In this document: piece by piece, positions 14,988 through 23,240 of the stretch | Numbering within the stretch: the first letter of the stretch is position 1 | How the letters are laid out: the number at the start of each line of letters is the position of its first letter | DNA from: UBA6814 sp040753075 | Lineage (GTDB): Bacteria > Desulfobacterota > Desulfovibrionia > Desulfovibrionales > Desulfovibrionaceae | Reading direction: 5' to 3' | DNA: 23,686 nt | Assembly (NCBI GenBank): GCA_040753075.1 | Contig: JBFMHA010000060.1 | Span: 1 to 23,686 of the forward strand | Program-made: the position numbers and the translations under genes | The notes under the pieces: generated by a model | Database searches by the model: none | Told to the model about the DNA's origin: nothing | The model's input: only the letters and a program-made list of their open reading frames with translations

Positions 14988-15014
14988 GCTTCGCGCGTTT
15001 CCGCAAGGCGGGCT

Positions 15015-15275
15015 TCAGTTGCGCTCGTCGTCCGCTATGAGGCGGAGGGCGATGTCGAGGTCGTAGAGGGCCAGGGGGTTGCGGCCCTTGGTGGTGTAGT
15101 GCTGCATGGCCTTCTCCGCCACGTCGCGGGGGATCCATTCGTGGCGGTCCCAGACCCGGGGGTCTTCCGAGCTCCAGAGCCTGAACTCGATGGCTGCCCC
15201 GTTCTTGCGCACGTACATGCGCGTGCTCCGGTTCTGCAGGGAGGGGTAGTAGTACAGGCCGCGTTCGTCCTTCAT
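15015..15275 (-). CDS. Small conserved-looking protein, unknown function (last gene of the YkgJ/TPR/HEAT cluster)
   Basis: An 86-residue soluble protein, rich in Tyr, Arg and Asp, with no cysteine, membrane segment or signal. It opens with MKDERGLYYYPSLQNRSTRM and contains a FRLWSSEDPRVWDRHEW segment. I recognise no named family. The ATG at 15275 overlaps the stop of the upstream HEAT-like gene as ATGA, so translation is probably coupled and the proteins probably act together. A strong terminator follows. Codon use matches the neighbours, which supports a real gene. Confidence 0.75.
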   Translation of the reverse strand: MKDERGLYYYPSLQNRSTRMYVRKNGAAIEFRLWSSEDPRVWDRHEWIPRDVAEKAMQHYTTKGRNPLALYDLDIALRLIADDERN

Positions 15276-15988
15276 GGCGTTACTCCAAGTCGCGCCAACT
15301 CCCCGAGCGTGGTTGGGTGGAGCTGGTAGTCGCGGTAGATGGTGACCGGGGTGGTTGAGCCGGCAAGGGCGGCGAGCGTCCCGCCCGCCTCGGGGGGGCG
15401 CAGGGCGGCCAGGGCCAGCAGGATGTGGGCCTTGCCCAGGTCGGTTTCCCGGGCCAGGGAGTCCGGGGTGTGGGGGCCGGTGGCCAGGCCGGCCAGCAGG
15501 TCCGGGACGGCGGCCCGGGCGATCTCGGGCCGGGTTTCGGCCAGGCGGGCGATGCCCCACCAGGCTCCGGCGCGCAGGGGCGGGTGGTCGATCCAGGTGG
15601 AGTCGGCCACGCCCTCGAAGTCGCGCACGTAGGAGCAGAGGATGCGGCCGTATTCCCGGGCCAGTCCCGGGTGGCGGGCCATGGTTTCGCCCATGGCCTC
15701 GGGGATGCCCCAGCCGATGTTTCCGGACTCCTCGTTCATGTGCCACATGAAGCGGCGCATGACGGTGCGGGCGTCTTCGAGGTCGCGGTCGGCCAGGGCG
15801 GCGGTGGTTGCGCCCAGGGCGGTGACTGCCCGCCAGCGGGTGAGCAGGTCGGGGTGGAGCAGGGCGGCGAACAGGGGGCCGGTGGCCGCATGGGGGTCCA
15901 GGGCCAGGATGGGCTGCAGGCGCTCCCCGGAGTCGAGGGCGGCGAGCAGGCCCAGGACCTGGCGTTTGAGTTCCCGCATGCGGGCCAC
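15272..15988 (-). CDS. HEAT-repeat-like protein (DVU0298-type)
   Basis: A 238-residue, mostly helical soluble protein. Repeated helix pairs (for example DLLTRWRAVTALGATTAAL and RAGAWWGIARLAETRP) look like HEAT-type repeats. A central MRRFMWHMNEESGNIGWGIPEAMGE block is distinctive. From memory this resembles proteins named after D. vulgaris DVU0298; I could not check that. The start used is GTG at 15988, with GGAG about eight bases upstream; ATG at 15979 is possible. Helical repeats suggest a scaffold or binding role. It is coupled to the 86-residue gene downstream and follows the TPR gene by about 80 bases. Confidence 0.78.
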   Translation of the reverse strand: MARMRELKRQVLGLLAALDSGERLQPILALDPHAATGPLFAALLHPDLLTRWRAVTALGATTAALADRDLEDARTVMRRFMWHMNEESGNIGWGIPEAMGETMARHPGLAREYGRILCSYVRDFEGVADSTWIDHPPLRAGAWWGIARLAETRPEIARAAVPDLLAGLATGPHTPDSLARETDLGKAHILLALAALRPPEAGGTLAALAGSTTPVTIYRDYQLHPTTLGELARLGVTP

Positions 15989-16070
15989 GGCGTGCGCTCC
16001 GTCTGTTCGTGCGTCCCGGTTCGGACGGGCTTCCGGTGCGGCCCGCCGGCGGGAACGTCCCGCAAGACGC

Positions 16071-16706
16071 CTACTTGAGGTTCTTGCGGGCGTCCTCGAT
16101 TTCCTTCTGGAATCCCGGCGCCAGCTCGTAGCCGAATTGCACGGCCTTGTCCGCGTATTCCACGGCCAGGGCGGGGTCGCCCATGTCCATGGCGGCGACC
16201 GCCAGGTTGTTCCAGGCCGGGCCGAATTCCGGGACCAGCTCCAGGGCCTTGCGGCTGGCGGCGATGCCCTCGTCGTACTGCTTGGCCATGATGTGGGCCG
16301 AGCCCAGGGTGGCGTGGGCCTGGACGAACTCGGGGTCGCGGTTGATGGCCTTCTTCAGGCACTTGACCGCCTCGTCGTACTTGCCGAGCTGGATGTGGCA
16401 GAAGCCCATGTTGGCCCAGGGCACGGCGTACTGCAGCCGGCAGTCCTTGGCCAGGCGGTTGTAGTTGAGGCAGCCTTCCAGGTCGCCGCGCTGCAGGCAG
16501 ATGCCGCCCAGCTGCACGTAGGCCTCGGCGAAGCGGGGCGAGTTGTCCACCGTGGCGCGGAACGAGGCCTCGGCCTCCTGCCACATGCGCTTGGAGAGGT
16601 AGGCCAGGCCGAGGTTGTAGTGGTGGCTGGCGCACTGCGGGTTCAGGGAGAGCTTGTGCTTGAGTTCGGAGACGTACTCGTCGACGTTCTGGGCCTGGGT
16701 GCTCAT
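16071..16706 (-). CDS. Tetratricopeptide-repeat protein
   Basis: A 211-residue soluble protein built of about five TPR units of 34 residues. Typical positions are visible: NLGLAYLSKRMWQEAEASFRATVDNSPRFAEAY, then NMGFCHIQLGKYDEAVKCLKKAINRDPEFVQAHATLG and AWNNLAVAAMDMGDPALAVEYADKAV. TPRs mediate protein-protein contacts, so it is probably the assembly partner of the cluster. The start chosen is ATG at 16706, with GAGAGG about seven bases upstream; the extra ten codons of the longer frame are not convincing. It lies 30 bases after the 120-residue gene. No signal peptide is seen. Confidence 0.9.
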   Translation of the reverse strand: MSTQAQNVDEYVSELKHKLSLNPQCASHHYNLGLAYLSKRMWQEAEASFRATVDNSPRFAEAYVQLGGICLQRGDLEGCLNYNRLAKDCRLQYAVPWANMGFCHIQLGKYDEAVKCLKKAINRDPEFVQAHATLGSAHIMAKQYDEGIAASRKALELVPEFGPAWNNLAVAAMDMGDPALAVEYADKAVQFGYELAPGFQKEIEDARKNLK

Positions 16707-16736
16707 GTCGGATCCTCTCGGGAGATTGCGGGGCAC

Positions 16737-17099
16737 TTAGCCCCAGATGTTCGTGTCCTTGCCTTCGCGGCGAAGGGTTTCGGCGTACCAGAGCACGAAT
16801 TCGAACATGCCCTTGAAGCGGTCGTCGCGCTGGATGACCCCGGCCGCGAACTCGGACACGCCGCGGCAGTAGGCGGCCGAGACCTTGCACTGGGCGCCGC
16901 GCTCCCGCAGGAACTGGTTCACCAGGTCGGAGATGGTGCGGCCGTCATCGCCGGTGCGGATGTCCAGCGGGTCGAAGGGCGCCGGGTACGGATCCCAGTT
17001 CTCGTAGCCGATCTTGTCGATGAACTTCTTGCGCCGCGGAGCCAGCTTGTCGTACATGGTCCGCTTGGCTTCCTCGTATTGCGGATCGTTCTTCTCCAT
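16737..17099 (-). CDS. 120-residue protein of unknown function in the YkgJ cluster
   Basis: A soluble 120-residue protein with a basic, helical N-terminal third (AKRTMYDKLAPRRKKFIDKIGYENW), a WDPYPAPFDPLDIRT proline-rich turn, and a helical second half with two cysteines (CKVSAAYCRG) and FEFVLWYAETLRREG. I do not recognise the family. The RTISDLVNQFLRERG and AAYCRGVSEFAAGVIQRDDRF segments look conserved in character but cannot be checked here. It starts four bases after the stop of the YkgJ-type gene, so the two are almost certainly co-translated. No membrane segment or signal peptide is seen. Confidence 0.8.
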   Translation of the reverse strand: MEKNDPQYEEAKRTMYDKLAPRRKKFIDKIGYENWDPYPAPFDPLDIRTGDDGRTISDLVNQFLRERGAQCKVSAAYCRGVSEFAAGVIQRDDRFKGMFEFVLWYAETLRREGKDTNIWG

Positions 17100-17103
17100 G
17101 GCT

Positions 17104-18012
17104 CTATCCCTTGGCCGGCTTCTTGGGTGCGGCCTTCTTGGGCGCGGCTTTGGCCTTGCACGCGGCCCTGGCCTTGGGGGCCTCGGGTTTGGCCCCCAGC
17201 TCCCAGTTCATGGTGGCGCAGGAGGAGCACTGGTCCGATCCCTGCTCCTGGCCGCAGGCCGAGCAGTCGGCCGGGGCGGCTGCGGCCTTGGTCCTGGCGG
17301 CGGGCCTGGGCGCGGGCGCAGGCTTGGGCTTGGCCGCGGCCTTGGCCTTGGCGTCGGCCTTGGGCTCGACCAGGCCCAGGTATTCCTTGTCGTAGGCGTT
17401 CATGAGCGCGGTGGCCACCGGAACCAGCACGTCGGCCATCCTGCGGTGGCGCGTGGGCATGGTTTTGACCATCTCCGCGGACAGGGCCATGAGGGCGTCC
17501 TGGAGCTTTTCCACCCGGACCGTGGGATAGGGCTGGCCCGGGGTGAAGCCGGACTTGCCGCAGGTGTGGGCCTCGCCGCCGATGTCGGTGGGGATGCCGT
17601 AGAGCCGGCAGGTGATGGGCCGGTGTTCGTAGAGGTCGCAGGTGTCGTTCTCGCCGAGCAGGGGGCAGCGCACCCGGGCCTTGGCGATCAGGGCCAGGAT
17701 CTCGGTGGTGGGCCGGCCTTCCTTGAGGGCCTTGTGGGCCTCGCGCTTGAACTTCTCGCCCTGGCGTTCGGCTTCGTCGGCGCGGGCCAGGATGGCGCTG
17801 CGCTGCGTGCCGGAAAATTTCGCGTTGAACGCGGTGTTCAGGGCCATGGCCTCCACCAGGGAGAGGTCGAACAGGGCGTGGCAGCAGTCGCTGCAGCCCA
17901 GTCCGCAACGGACCTGCTGCGGATGGGCGGCGCTGACCTGGACGAAGGCCTTGTCCGCGTTGGCGCGGATCTGTTCGTACTTGGCCAAGAACGGGGAGAA
18001 ATCGAAATCCAT
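17104..18012 (-). CDS. YkgJ-family cysteine-cluster protein with Cys-motif and Ala/Lys/Pro-rich tail
   Basis: A 302-residue protein. Residues 1-205 are a YkgJ-type domain: cluster CGLGCSDCCH with Cys36, Cys40, Cys43 and Cys44, then RCPLLGENDTCDLYEHRPITCRLYG and a further Cys in HTCGK. This family is proposed to bind iron or zinc. From about residue 215 the protein becomes a low-complexity Ala/Lys/Pro tail, interrupted near residue 250 by CSACGQEQGSDQCSSC, which looks like a small zinc ribbon. It ends in KKAAPKKPAKG, similar in composition to histone-H1-like nucleic-acid-binding tails. The start ATG at 18012 has GGAGG upstream. It is the first gene of the five-gene cluster. The small YkgJ-type protein at 10376-10741 lacks such a tail. 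Confidence 0.88.
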   Translation of the reverse strand: MDFDFSPFLAKYEQIRANADKAFVQVSAAHPQQVRCGLGCSDCCHALFDLSLVEAMALNTAFNAKFSGTQRSAILARADEAERQGEKFKREAHKALKEGRPTTEILALIAKARVRCPLLGENDTCDLYEHRPITCRLYGIPTDIGGEAHTCGKSGFTPGQPYPTVRVEKLQDALMALSAEMVKTMPTRHRRMADVLVPVATALMNAYDKEYLGLVEPKADAKAKAAAKPKPAPAPRPAARTKAAAAPADCSACGQEQGSDQCSSCATMNWELGAKPEAPKARAACKAKAAPKKAAPKKPAKG

Positions 18013-18146
18013 GCCTGCCTCCGGTGGAAGGTTGCCGCAGCCGGCCGGGCCTGAATGTGTGAAGTAAGACGTCCGGAACGGAAGTCGAGGGCTGCTCGGG
18101 AAAACGGCGCTGCGGACGCGGTCGGGCGCTTGGCCCAGAATACGCC

Positions 18147-18178
18147 AAAGGGAGCGGCGGTTGCCCGCCGCTCCCTTT
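18147..18178 (-). terminator. Terminator after the ferredoxin gene
   Basis: A perfect 14-pair stem (AAAGGGAGCGGCGG at 18147-18160 with its complement at 18165-18178) around a four-base loop, 26 bases past the ferredoxin stop. The T residues are part of the stem, and no long T run follows on the minus strand. It may act in both directions and separates the ferredoxin from the five-gene cluster. Confidence 0.7.
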
Positions 18179-18203
18179 GAAAATCATGCAGCGGATTGGT
18201 CCG

Positions 18204-18392
18204 CTATTCCTCGGTGACGGTGATGGCGTCCTGCTCGCAGACTTCCACGCAGGACTCGCAGCCCAGGCACTCTTCCATGTTCACCGGCACGGCTTTGCCG
18301 TCCTGGAGCTCGTAGACCTCCACGGGGCACACGTCAACGCATTCGCCGTCACCGACACACTTGTCGTTGTCAACAGTCACTTGGTAGCCCAT
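18204..18392 (-). CDS. Ferredoxin of the D. africanus ferredoxin III type (7 Cys plus Asp14)
   Basis: A 62-residue cytoplasmic electron carrier. The first cluster motif reads CVGDGECVDVCP, with Asp14 (counted without Met) in place of the second cysteine of a normal CxxCxxCxxxCP motif. The second motif, CLGCESCVEVCE, has all four cysteines of its own (C-x2-C-x2-C-x3-C). This is the known pattern of Desulfovibrio africanus ferredoxin III, a 7Fe protein in which the Asp site allows easy conversion between 3Fe-4S and 4Fe-4S. Overall sequence also matches what I recall of that protein. The ATG at 18392 has GGAGG seven bases upstream. It is probably a single-gene transcript, with a TTGACA promoter at 18538-18567 and a terminator at 18147-18178. 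Confidence 0.95.
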   Translation of the reverse strand: MGYQVTVDNDKCVGDGECVDVCPVEVYELQDGKAVPVNMEECLGCESCVEVCEQDAITVTEE

Positions 18393-18537
18393 GTTCAACC
18401 TCCATGATGGTTTCGAAATTTCTTGACGCTGCAGGAGTCGAGCCCAGAGCCCGTGAAGCATGGGGCTCCATCGGGAAAGCCCCGGGCGCGTCCTCCGGAG
18501 CGGACCGAGTCGTTGCTCCTGCAAACGGCGGCAATCC

Positions 18538-18567
18538 CCGATAGCCCCCTTCGTCCTGCGGTGTCAA
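18538..18567 (-). promoter_or_regulatory. Candidate sigma70 promoter for the ferredoxin gene
   Basis: On the minus strand a perfect TTGACA (18567-18562), an 18-base spacer and TATCGG (18543-18538, three of six to consensus). It is about 145 bases upstream of the ferredoxin ATG, which would give a long leader. No other gene lies in 18393-18606. Confidence 0.5.
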
Positions 18568-18593
18568 GAGTTCGCGGCGGTTCCTGGCATATT

Positions 18594-18606
18594 CTGATAT
18601 ACCATT

Positions 18607-18615
<9 letters not shown>
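18594..18615. other. AT-rich inverted repeat over the stop codon of the DegP-like gene
   Basis: CTGATATA (18594-18601) and TATATCAG (18608-18615) are separated by six bases and include the TAA stop of the protease gene. The eight-pair stem is weak and has no T run, so it may be an operator, a weak terminator or just chance. Confidence 0.4.
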
Positions 18616-19947
<1,332 letters not shown>

Positions 19948-20040
19948 GAAAGACCCCGCCTCACAAAATTCGTTAGTATCTCATGATAGAAATGAGTGAA
20001 TCTCGCAAAAGCCCGGTTCTGGCCCACACCGGTCGGGAGC

Positions 20041-20901
20041 CTAACGCCCTCCGCCCATGGAGGCCATGGCCTGCAGCCGGCGGATGCGCTCCTCCACCGG
20101 CGGGTGCGTGCTGAACAGGCCGGCCAGGCCGCCGGCCAGGGGGTTCACGATGAACATGTGCGCCGTGGCCGGGCTTCCCTCCTGCATGGGGACGTGCTGG
20201 CTGGCGGCCGAGAGCTTGCCCAGGGCCGAGGCCAGGGACTGCGGCGATCCGGAGATCTGCGCCCCGGCCTTGTCCGCCTCGTACTCCCGGGTGCGGGAGA
20301 TGGCCATCTGCACCAGCATGGCCGCCAGGGGGGCCACGATGGCCAGGGCGATGGCCGCCACCGGGTTGCCGCCGCCCTCCTCGTCGCTGCGGCCGCCGCC
20401 GAAGATCGCCGTCCACTTGAGCATGTTGGCCACCAGCATGATGACGCCGGCCAGTACCGCGGCCACGCTCTGGGTCAGGATGTCCCGGTTGCCCACGTGG
20501 GCCAGCTCGTGGGCCAGCACCCCGCGCAGCTCCTCCGGGCTGAGCAGGCGCAGGATGCCCTCGGTCACCGCCACCGCGGCGTGGGACGGGTTGCGGCCCG
20601 TGGCGAAGGCGTTGGGGGTCTGGCTGGGCAGCACGTAGACCCGGGGCTTGGGCAGGCCGGCGCTCTGCGCCAGCTCCTCCACCATCCGGTGCAGGGCCGG
20701 GGCGTCCGCGGGCGAGACCTCCCGGCCGCGGTACATGCGCAGGACGATCTTGTCCGAAAACCAGTAGCTCACCCCGTTCATGACCAGGGCCATCACAAAG
20801 GCCACGGCCAGCCCTCCCGGGCCGCCGGCCGCCTGCCCCATGAACAGGATCAGGGCCGTGAGCAGGCCCAGGAGCAGTCCGGTCTTGATCTGGCTCGACA
20901 T
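20041..20901 (-). CDS. htpX: HtpX-type membrane zinc metalloprotease
   Basis: A 286-residue membrane protease. Two N-terminal membrane segments (about residues 6-25 and 28-48) and two central ones (about 145-162 and 180-200) surround the catalytic HELAH at 131-135, with the third zinc ligand Glu206 in SRTREYEADKAG. The family cleaves damaged inner-membrane proteins. The start ATG at 20901 has AAGGAG eight bases upstream; a longer frame upstream lacks family similarity. The C-terminal STHPPVEERIRRLQAM is typical. It lies about 90 bases upstream of the DegP-like gene, same strand, with possible promoters for each. Confidence 0.96.
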   Translation of the reverse strand: MSSQIKTGLLLGLLTALILFMGQAAGGPGGLAVAFVMALVMNGVSYWFSDKIVLRMYRGREVSPADAPALHRMVEELAQSAGLPKPRVYVLPSQTPNAFATGRNPSHAAVAVTEGILRLLSPEELRGVLAHELAHVGNRDILTQSVAAVLAGVIMLVANMLKWTAIFGGGRSDEEGGGNPVAAIALAIVAPLAAMLVQMAISRTREYEADKAGAQISGSPQSLASALGKLSAASQHVPMQEGSPATAHMFIVNPLAGGLAGLFSTHPPVEERIRRLQAMASMGGGR

Positions 20902-20999
20902 TGATGCATCTCCTTGGAGAAACGGCCGGGCGTCATCCCGGCCGGGTTCGTTCGCAGGCGGCCGGCGCAGTCCGCCCGGGCCGCGCCTCCGGAGACCAG

Positions 21000-21027
21000 T
21001 ACCTAACCATTCGGCCCTGCATGTCAA
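21000..21027 (-). promoter_or_regulatory. Candidate promoter for htpX
   Basis: On the minus strand a perfect TTGACA (21027-21022), a 16-base spacer and a poor TAGGTA (21005-21000). It is about 100 bases before the htpX ATG, in the gap divergent to cobT. No heat-shock sigma32 site was recognised. Confidence 0.35.
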
Positions 21028-21106
21028 TGCGAGACCGCCGCCGGGCGGACTTGCCAGGACCCGCGGCCGGGGGTACATCGAACCGCTTCACGCCAAAGGA
21101 GAACCC

Positions 21107-22177
21107 ATGCGCACCCGATTCGACTCCCTCGTCGCGGCCATCGAGCCCGTGGACCAGGGCCTGGCCCCCGCGGCCCAGGCCCACCTGGACAACCTCACCA
21201 AGCCCCAGGGCAGCCTCGGCCGCCTGGAGGAGCTGGCCCTGCGCCTCACCCTCGTCGCCGGCGGCGGAAAGCCCGCCGCGGACCCGGCCCGCATCTACAC
21301 CGTGGCCGGCGACCACGGCGTGGCCGCCGAGGGCGTGTCCCTCTTCCCCCAGGAAGTCACCCGCCAGATGGTGCTGAACTTCGTGAACGGCGGCGCAGGG
21401 ATCAACGTCCTGGCCCGCGCCAACGGCATCGACCTGAAGGTGGTGGACGCCGGCTGCCTGGGCGGAGGCTTCGACCCGCATCCCAACCTGGTTCAGCGCA
21501 AGGTCGCGTCCGGCACGGCCAACCTGGCCCAGGGGCCGGCCATGACCGAGGACCAGTGCCTGGCCGCCCTGCTCCTGGGCGCGGACCTGGCCGGCGAGGC
21601 CGCGGCCCAGGGCTTCCGCAGCCTGGGCACCGGCGACATGGGCATCGCCAACACCACCCCCTCCACCGCGCTCTACTGCGCCTACCTCGGCCTCGACCCC
21701 CTGGACGTCGCCGGCCCGGGCACCGGCCTGGCCCCGGAGGCCGTGCGCCGCAAGGCCGGGATCATCAGCCGGGGTATGGCCGCCAATGCCGAAGCCGTGG
21801 CCTCGGGCGACCCCCTGCGCATCCTGGCCGCCCTGGGCGGGCTGGAGATCGCCACCCTGGCCGGCCTCATCCTGGGCGCGGCCAGGAGCCGCATGGCCGT
21901 GGCCGTGGACGGGTTCATCTCCACCGCGGCCTACGTGGCCGCCTGGAAGCTGGCCCCGGCCGTGGCCGACTACGCCTTCTTCAGCCACGCCTCGGCCGAG
22001 CCGGGCCACGCCAAGATCATGGCCGCCATCGGCGGCCGGCCGCTGCTGCACCTGGACATGCGCCTGGGCGAAGGCACCGGCGCGGCCCTGGCCCTCACGG
22101 TCATGCGCTCGGCCTGCGCCATCTACAACGAGATGGCGTCCTTCGCGGCGGCGGGCGTGAGCACGGCCGCGGAGTAG
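21107..22177 (+). CDS. cobT: Nicotinate-nucleotide--dimethylbenzimidazole phosphoribosyltransferase
   Basis: A 356-residue cytoplasmic enzyme of normal CobT length. It moves ribose phosphate from nicotinate mononucleotide to the lower-ligand base, giving alpha-ribazole phosphate for cobalamin. Motifs include LDNLTKPQGSLGRLEELA, YTVAGDHGVAAEGVS, GGAGINVLA, GTGDMGIANTTPSTAL, VDGFISTAA and the RLGEGTGAAL segment, with the expected catalytic Glu at 322. The start ATG has AAAGGAG five bases upstream. CobS, which uses its product, is at the left end of the window. I saw no cobalamin riboswitch in the 205-base gap upstream. A poly-G tract begins three bases after the stop. Confidence 0.97.
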   Translation: MRTRFDSLVAAIEPVDQGLAPAAQAHLDNLTKPQGSLGRLEELALRLTLVAGGGKPAADPARIYTVAGDHGVAAEGVSLFPQEVTRQMVLNFVNGGAGINVLARANGIDLKVVDAGCLGGGFDPHPNLVQRKVASGTANLAQGPAMTEDQCLAALLLGADLAGEAAAQGFRSLGTGDMGIANTTPSTALYCAYLGLDPLDVAGPGTGLAPEAVRRKAGIISRGMAANAEAVASGDPLRILAALGGLEIATLAGLILGAARSRMAVAVDGFISTAAYVAAWKLAPAVADYAFFSHASAEPGHAKIMAAIGGRPLLHLDMRLGEGTGAALALTVMRSACAIYNEMASFAAAGVSTAAE

Positions 22178-22180
22178 GCT

Positions 22181-22262
<82 letters not shown>

Positions 22263-22281
22263 CGCGCCCCCCGCACCCCCG

Positions 22282-22337
22282 GCAAGGGAGGCTCCTCGCC
22301 TCCCTTGCATCCCACCCGCAAGGGGCTAAGCCCCTTG
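22282..22337. repeat. Two tandem intergenic hairpins (REP-like)
   Basis: Hairpin one pairs GCAAGGGAGGC (22282-22292) with GCCTCCCTTGC (22298-22308). Hairpin two pairs CAAGGGGC (22319-22326) with GCCCCTTG (22330-22337). Both share a GCAAGGG core and lie between convergent genes. They resemble the intergenic palindromes I associate with Desulfovibrio genomes; copy number elsewhere cannot be seen here. Confidence 0.6.
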
Positions 22338-22349
22338 ACCCTATCGATG

Positions 22350-22375
22350 AAAAGGGCGGCCGGAGCCGCCCTTTT
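22350..22375. terminator. Bidirectional terminator between cobT and the agmatinase-family gene
   Basis: An eleven-pair stem (AAAAGGGCGGC with GCCGCCCTTTT) and a CGGA loop give T tracts on both strands. It serves cobT on the plus strand and the agmatinase-family gene on the minus strand. The minus gene stop (TAA at 22376-22374) overlaps the stem by two bases. Confidence 0.8.
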
Positions 22376-23240
22376 ACTTGGTGCTGCGCTGGGCTGCGCC
22401 CATGAGCATGTAGGTGAGGCGGGCGGCGGTGTATTCCGCGTGGCGCAGGCCGGGCTCCGGGGCGAGCTCCACCACGTCCAGGCCCAGCACGCGGCGGCCG
22501 GCGGTGGCGAGATGGATGGCGCGGATCGCCTCGCGCCAGGTCAGGCCGCCGGGCTCGGGCGTGCCCGTGGCGGGCATGAGGGCGCTGTCCAGGCCGTCCA
22601 CGTCGAAGGTGACATAGATGTTGGAGGGGAAATCGGGAGGAAGAAGGGGAGAGGGGACGCCCTGCTCCCAGAGTCGGGTCGCGTCCAGGTGGGCGATGGA
22701 GGGGGTGGCGGCGCGGAAGGCCAGCTCCTCGGGCGAGATGGCGCGCACCCCGATCTGGAACAGGGGGAGCCCCAGTTCGCAGGCCCGGCGCATGACGCAG
22801 GCGTGGGAGTACGGGGTGTCCGAGTAGGTGTCGCGCAGGTCGGCGTGGGCGTCGAACTGGATGACGCCGAATGTCCCGAAGCGGGCCTTGAGAGCGCGCA
22901 GCGCCCCGAGCGTGACCGTGTGCTCGCCGCCCAGGAGCGCCGGGACGCCGGAGAGGTCGAGGATGGAGGACACCGCGGCCTCGATGCGGCCGAGCACGGT
23001 TTCCGCGTCGCCCGCGCAGTCCACGGCCGGGTGGGTGTAGATGCCCAGGTCCGCGGGCTGCGAATAGCCGTCGAACACCTCCAACTGCTGCGAGGCGCGC
23101 AGGATGGCCTCCGGCCCGGCGGCGGTCCCCCCGCCATACGACACCGTGGCCTCGTAGGGCGCCGGCAGCACGTGGAGCCGGGCGTCCTCCGGACTGGTGG
23201 GCGGGAGTTCGGAAGCCAGGAAGGCTGGAGCAGTGGTCAT
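22374..23240 (-). CDS. speB: Agmatinase / ureohydrolase family protein
   Basis: A 288-residue enzyme of the arginase-agmatinase family, with a two-manganese site. The metal-ligand motifs are complete: GGEHT at 104-108, DAHADLRD at 130-137, SHACVMRR from 145 and TFDVDGLDSALMP at 211-223, followed by GTPEPGGL. Agmatinase makes putrescine and urea from agmatine. The GGEHT and PATGTPEPGGL details favour agmatinase over arginase, but related guanidino-acid hydrolases are possible. The start ATG at 23240 has AGGTGA about five bases upstream. The start overlaps the stop of the upstream Rhs-like frame as ATGA, which is an odd neighbour. No speA or other polyamine gene is in the window. Confidence 0.93.
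   Translation of the reverse strand: MTTAPAFLASELPPTSPEDARLHVLPAPYEATVSYGGGTAAGPEAILRASQQLEVFDGYSQPADLGIYTHPAVDCAGDAETVLGRIEAAVSSILDLSGVPALLGGEHTVTLGALRALKARFGTFGVIQFDAHADLRDTYSDTPYSHACVMRRACELGLPLFQIGVRAISPEELAFRAATPSIAHLDATRLWEQGVPSPLLPPDFPSNIYVTFDVDGLDSALMPATGTPEPGGLTWREAIRAIHLATAGRRVLGLDVVELAPEPGLRHAEYTAARLTYMLMGAAQRSTK

Noticed and set aside
16737..17099. DsrC/TusE-type sulfur carrier for the 120-residue protein
   Set aside because: The length is similar, but the conserved C-terminal cysteine arm of DsrC is missing; the protein ends in DTNIWG.
19980..19996. CTCAT...ATGAG inverted repeat upstream of the DegP-like gene as an operator
   Set aside because: Only five pairs, which is easily chance. 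It overlaps the weak TATCAT box, so it is not called as a regulatory site.
20902..21106. Cobalamin riboswitch upstream of cobT
   Set aside because: I found no B12-box-like sequence or matching arrangement of stems in this gap; a covariance-model search would settle it.
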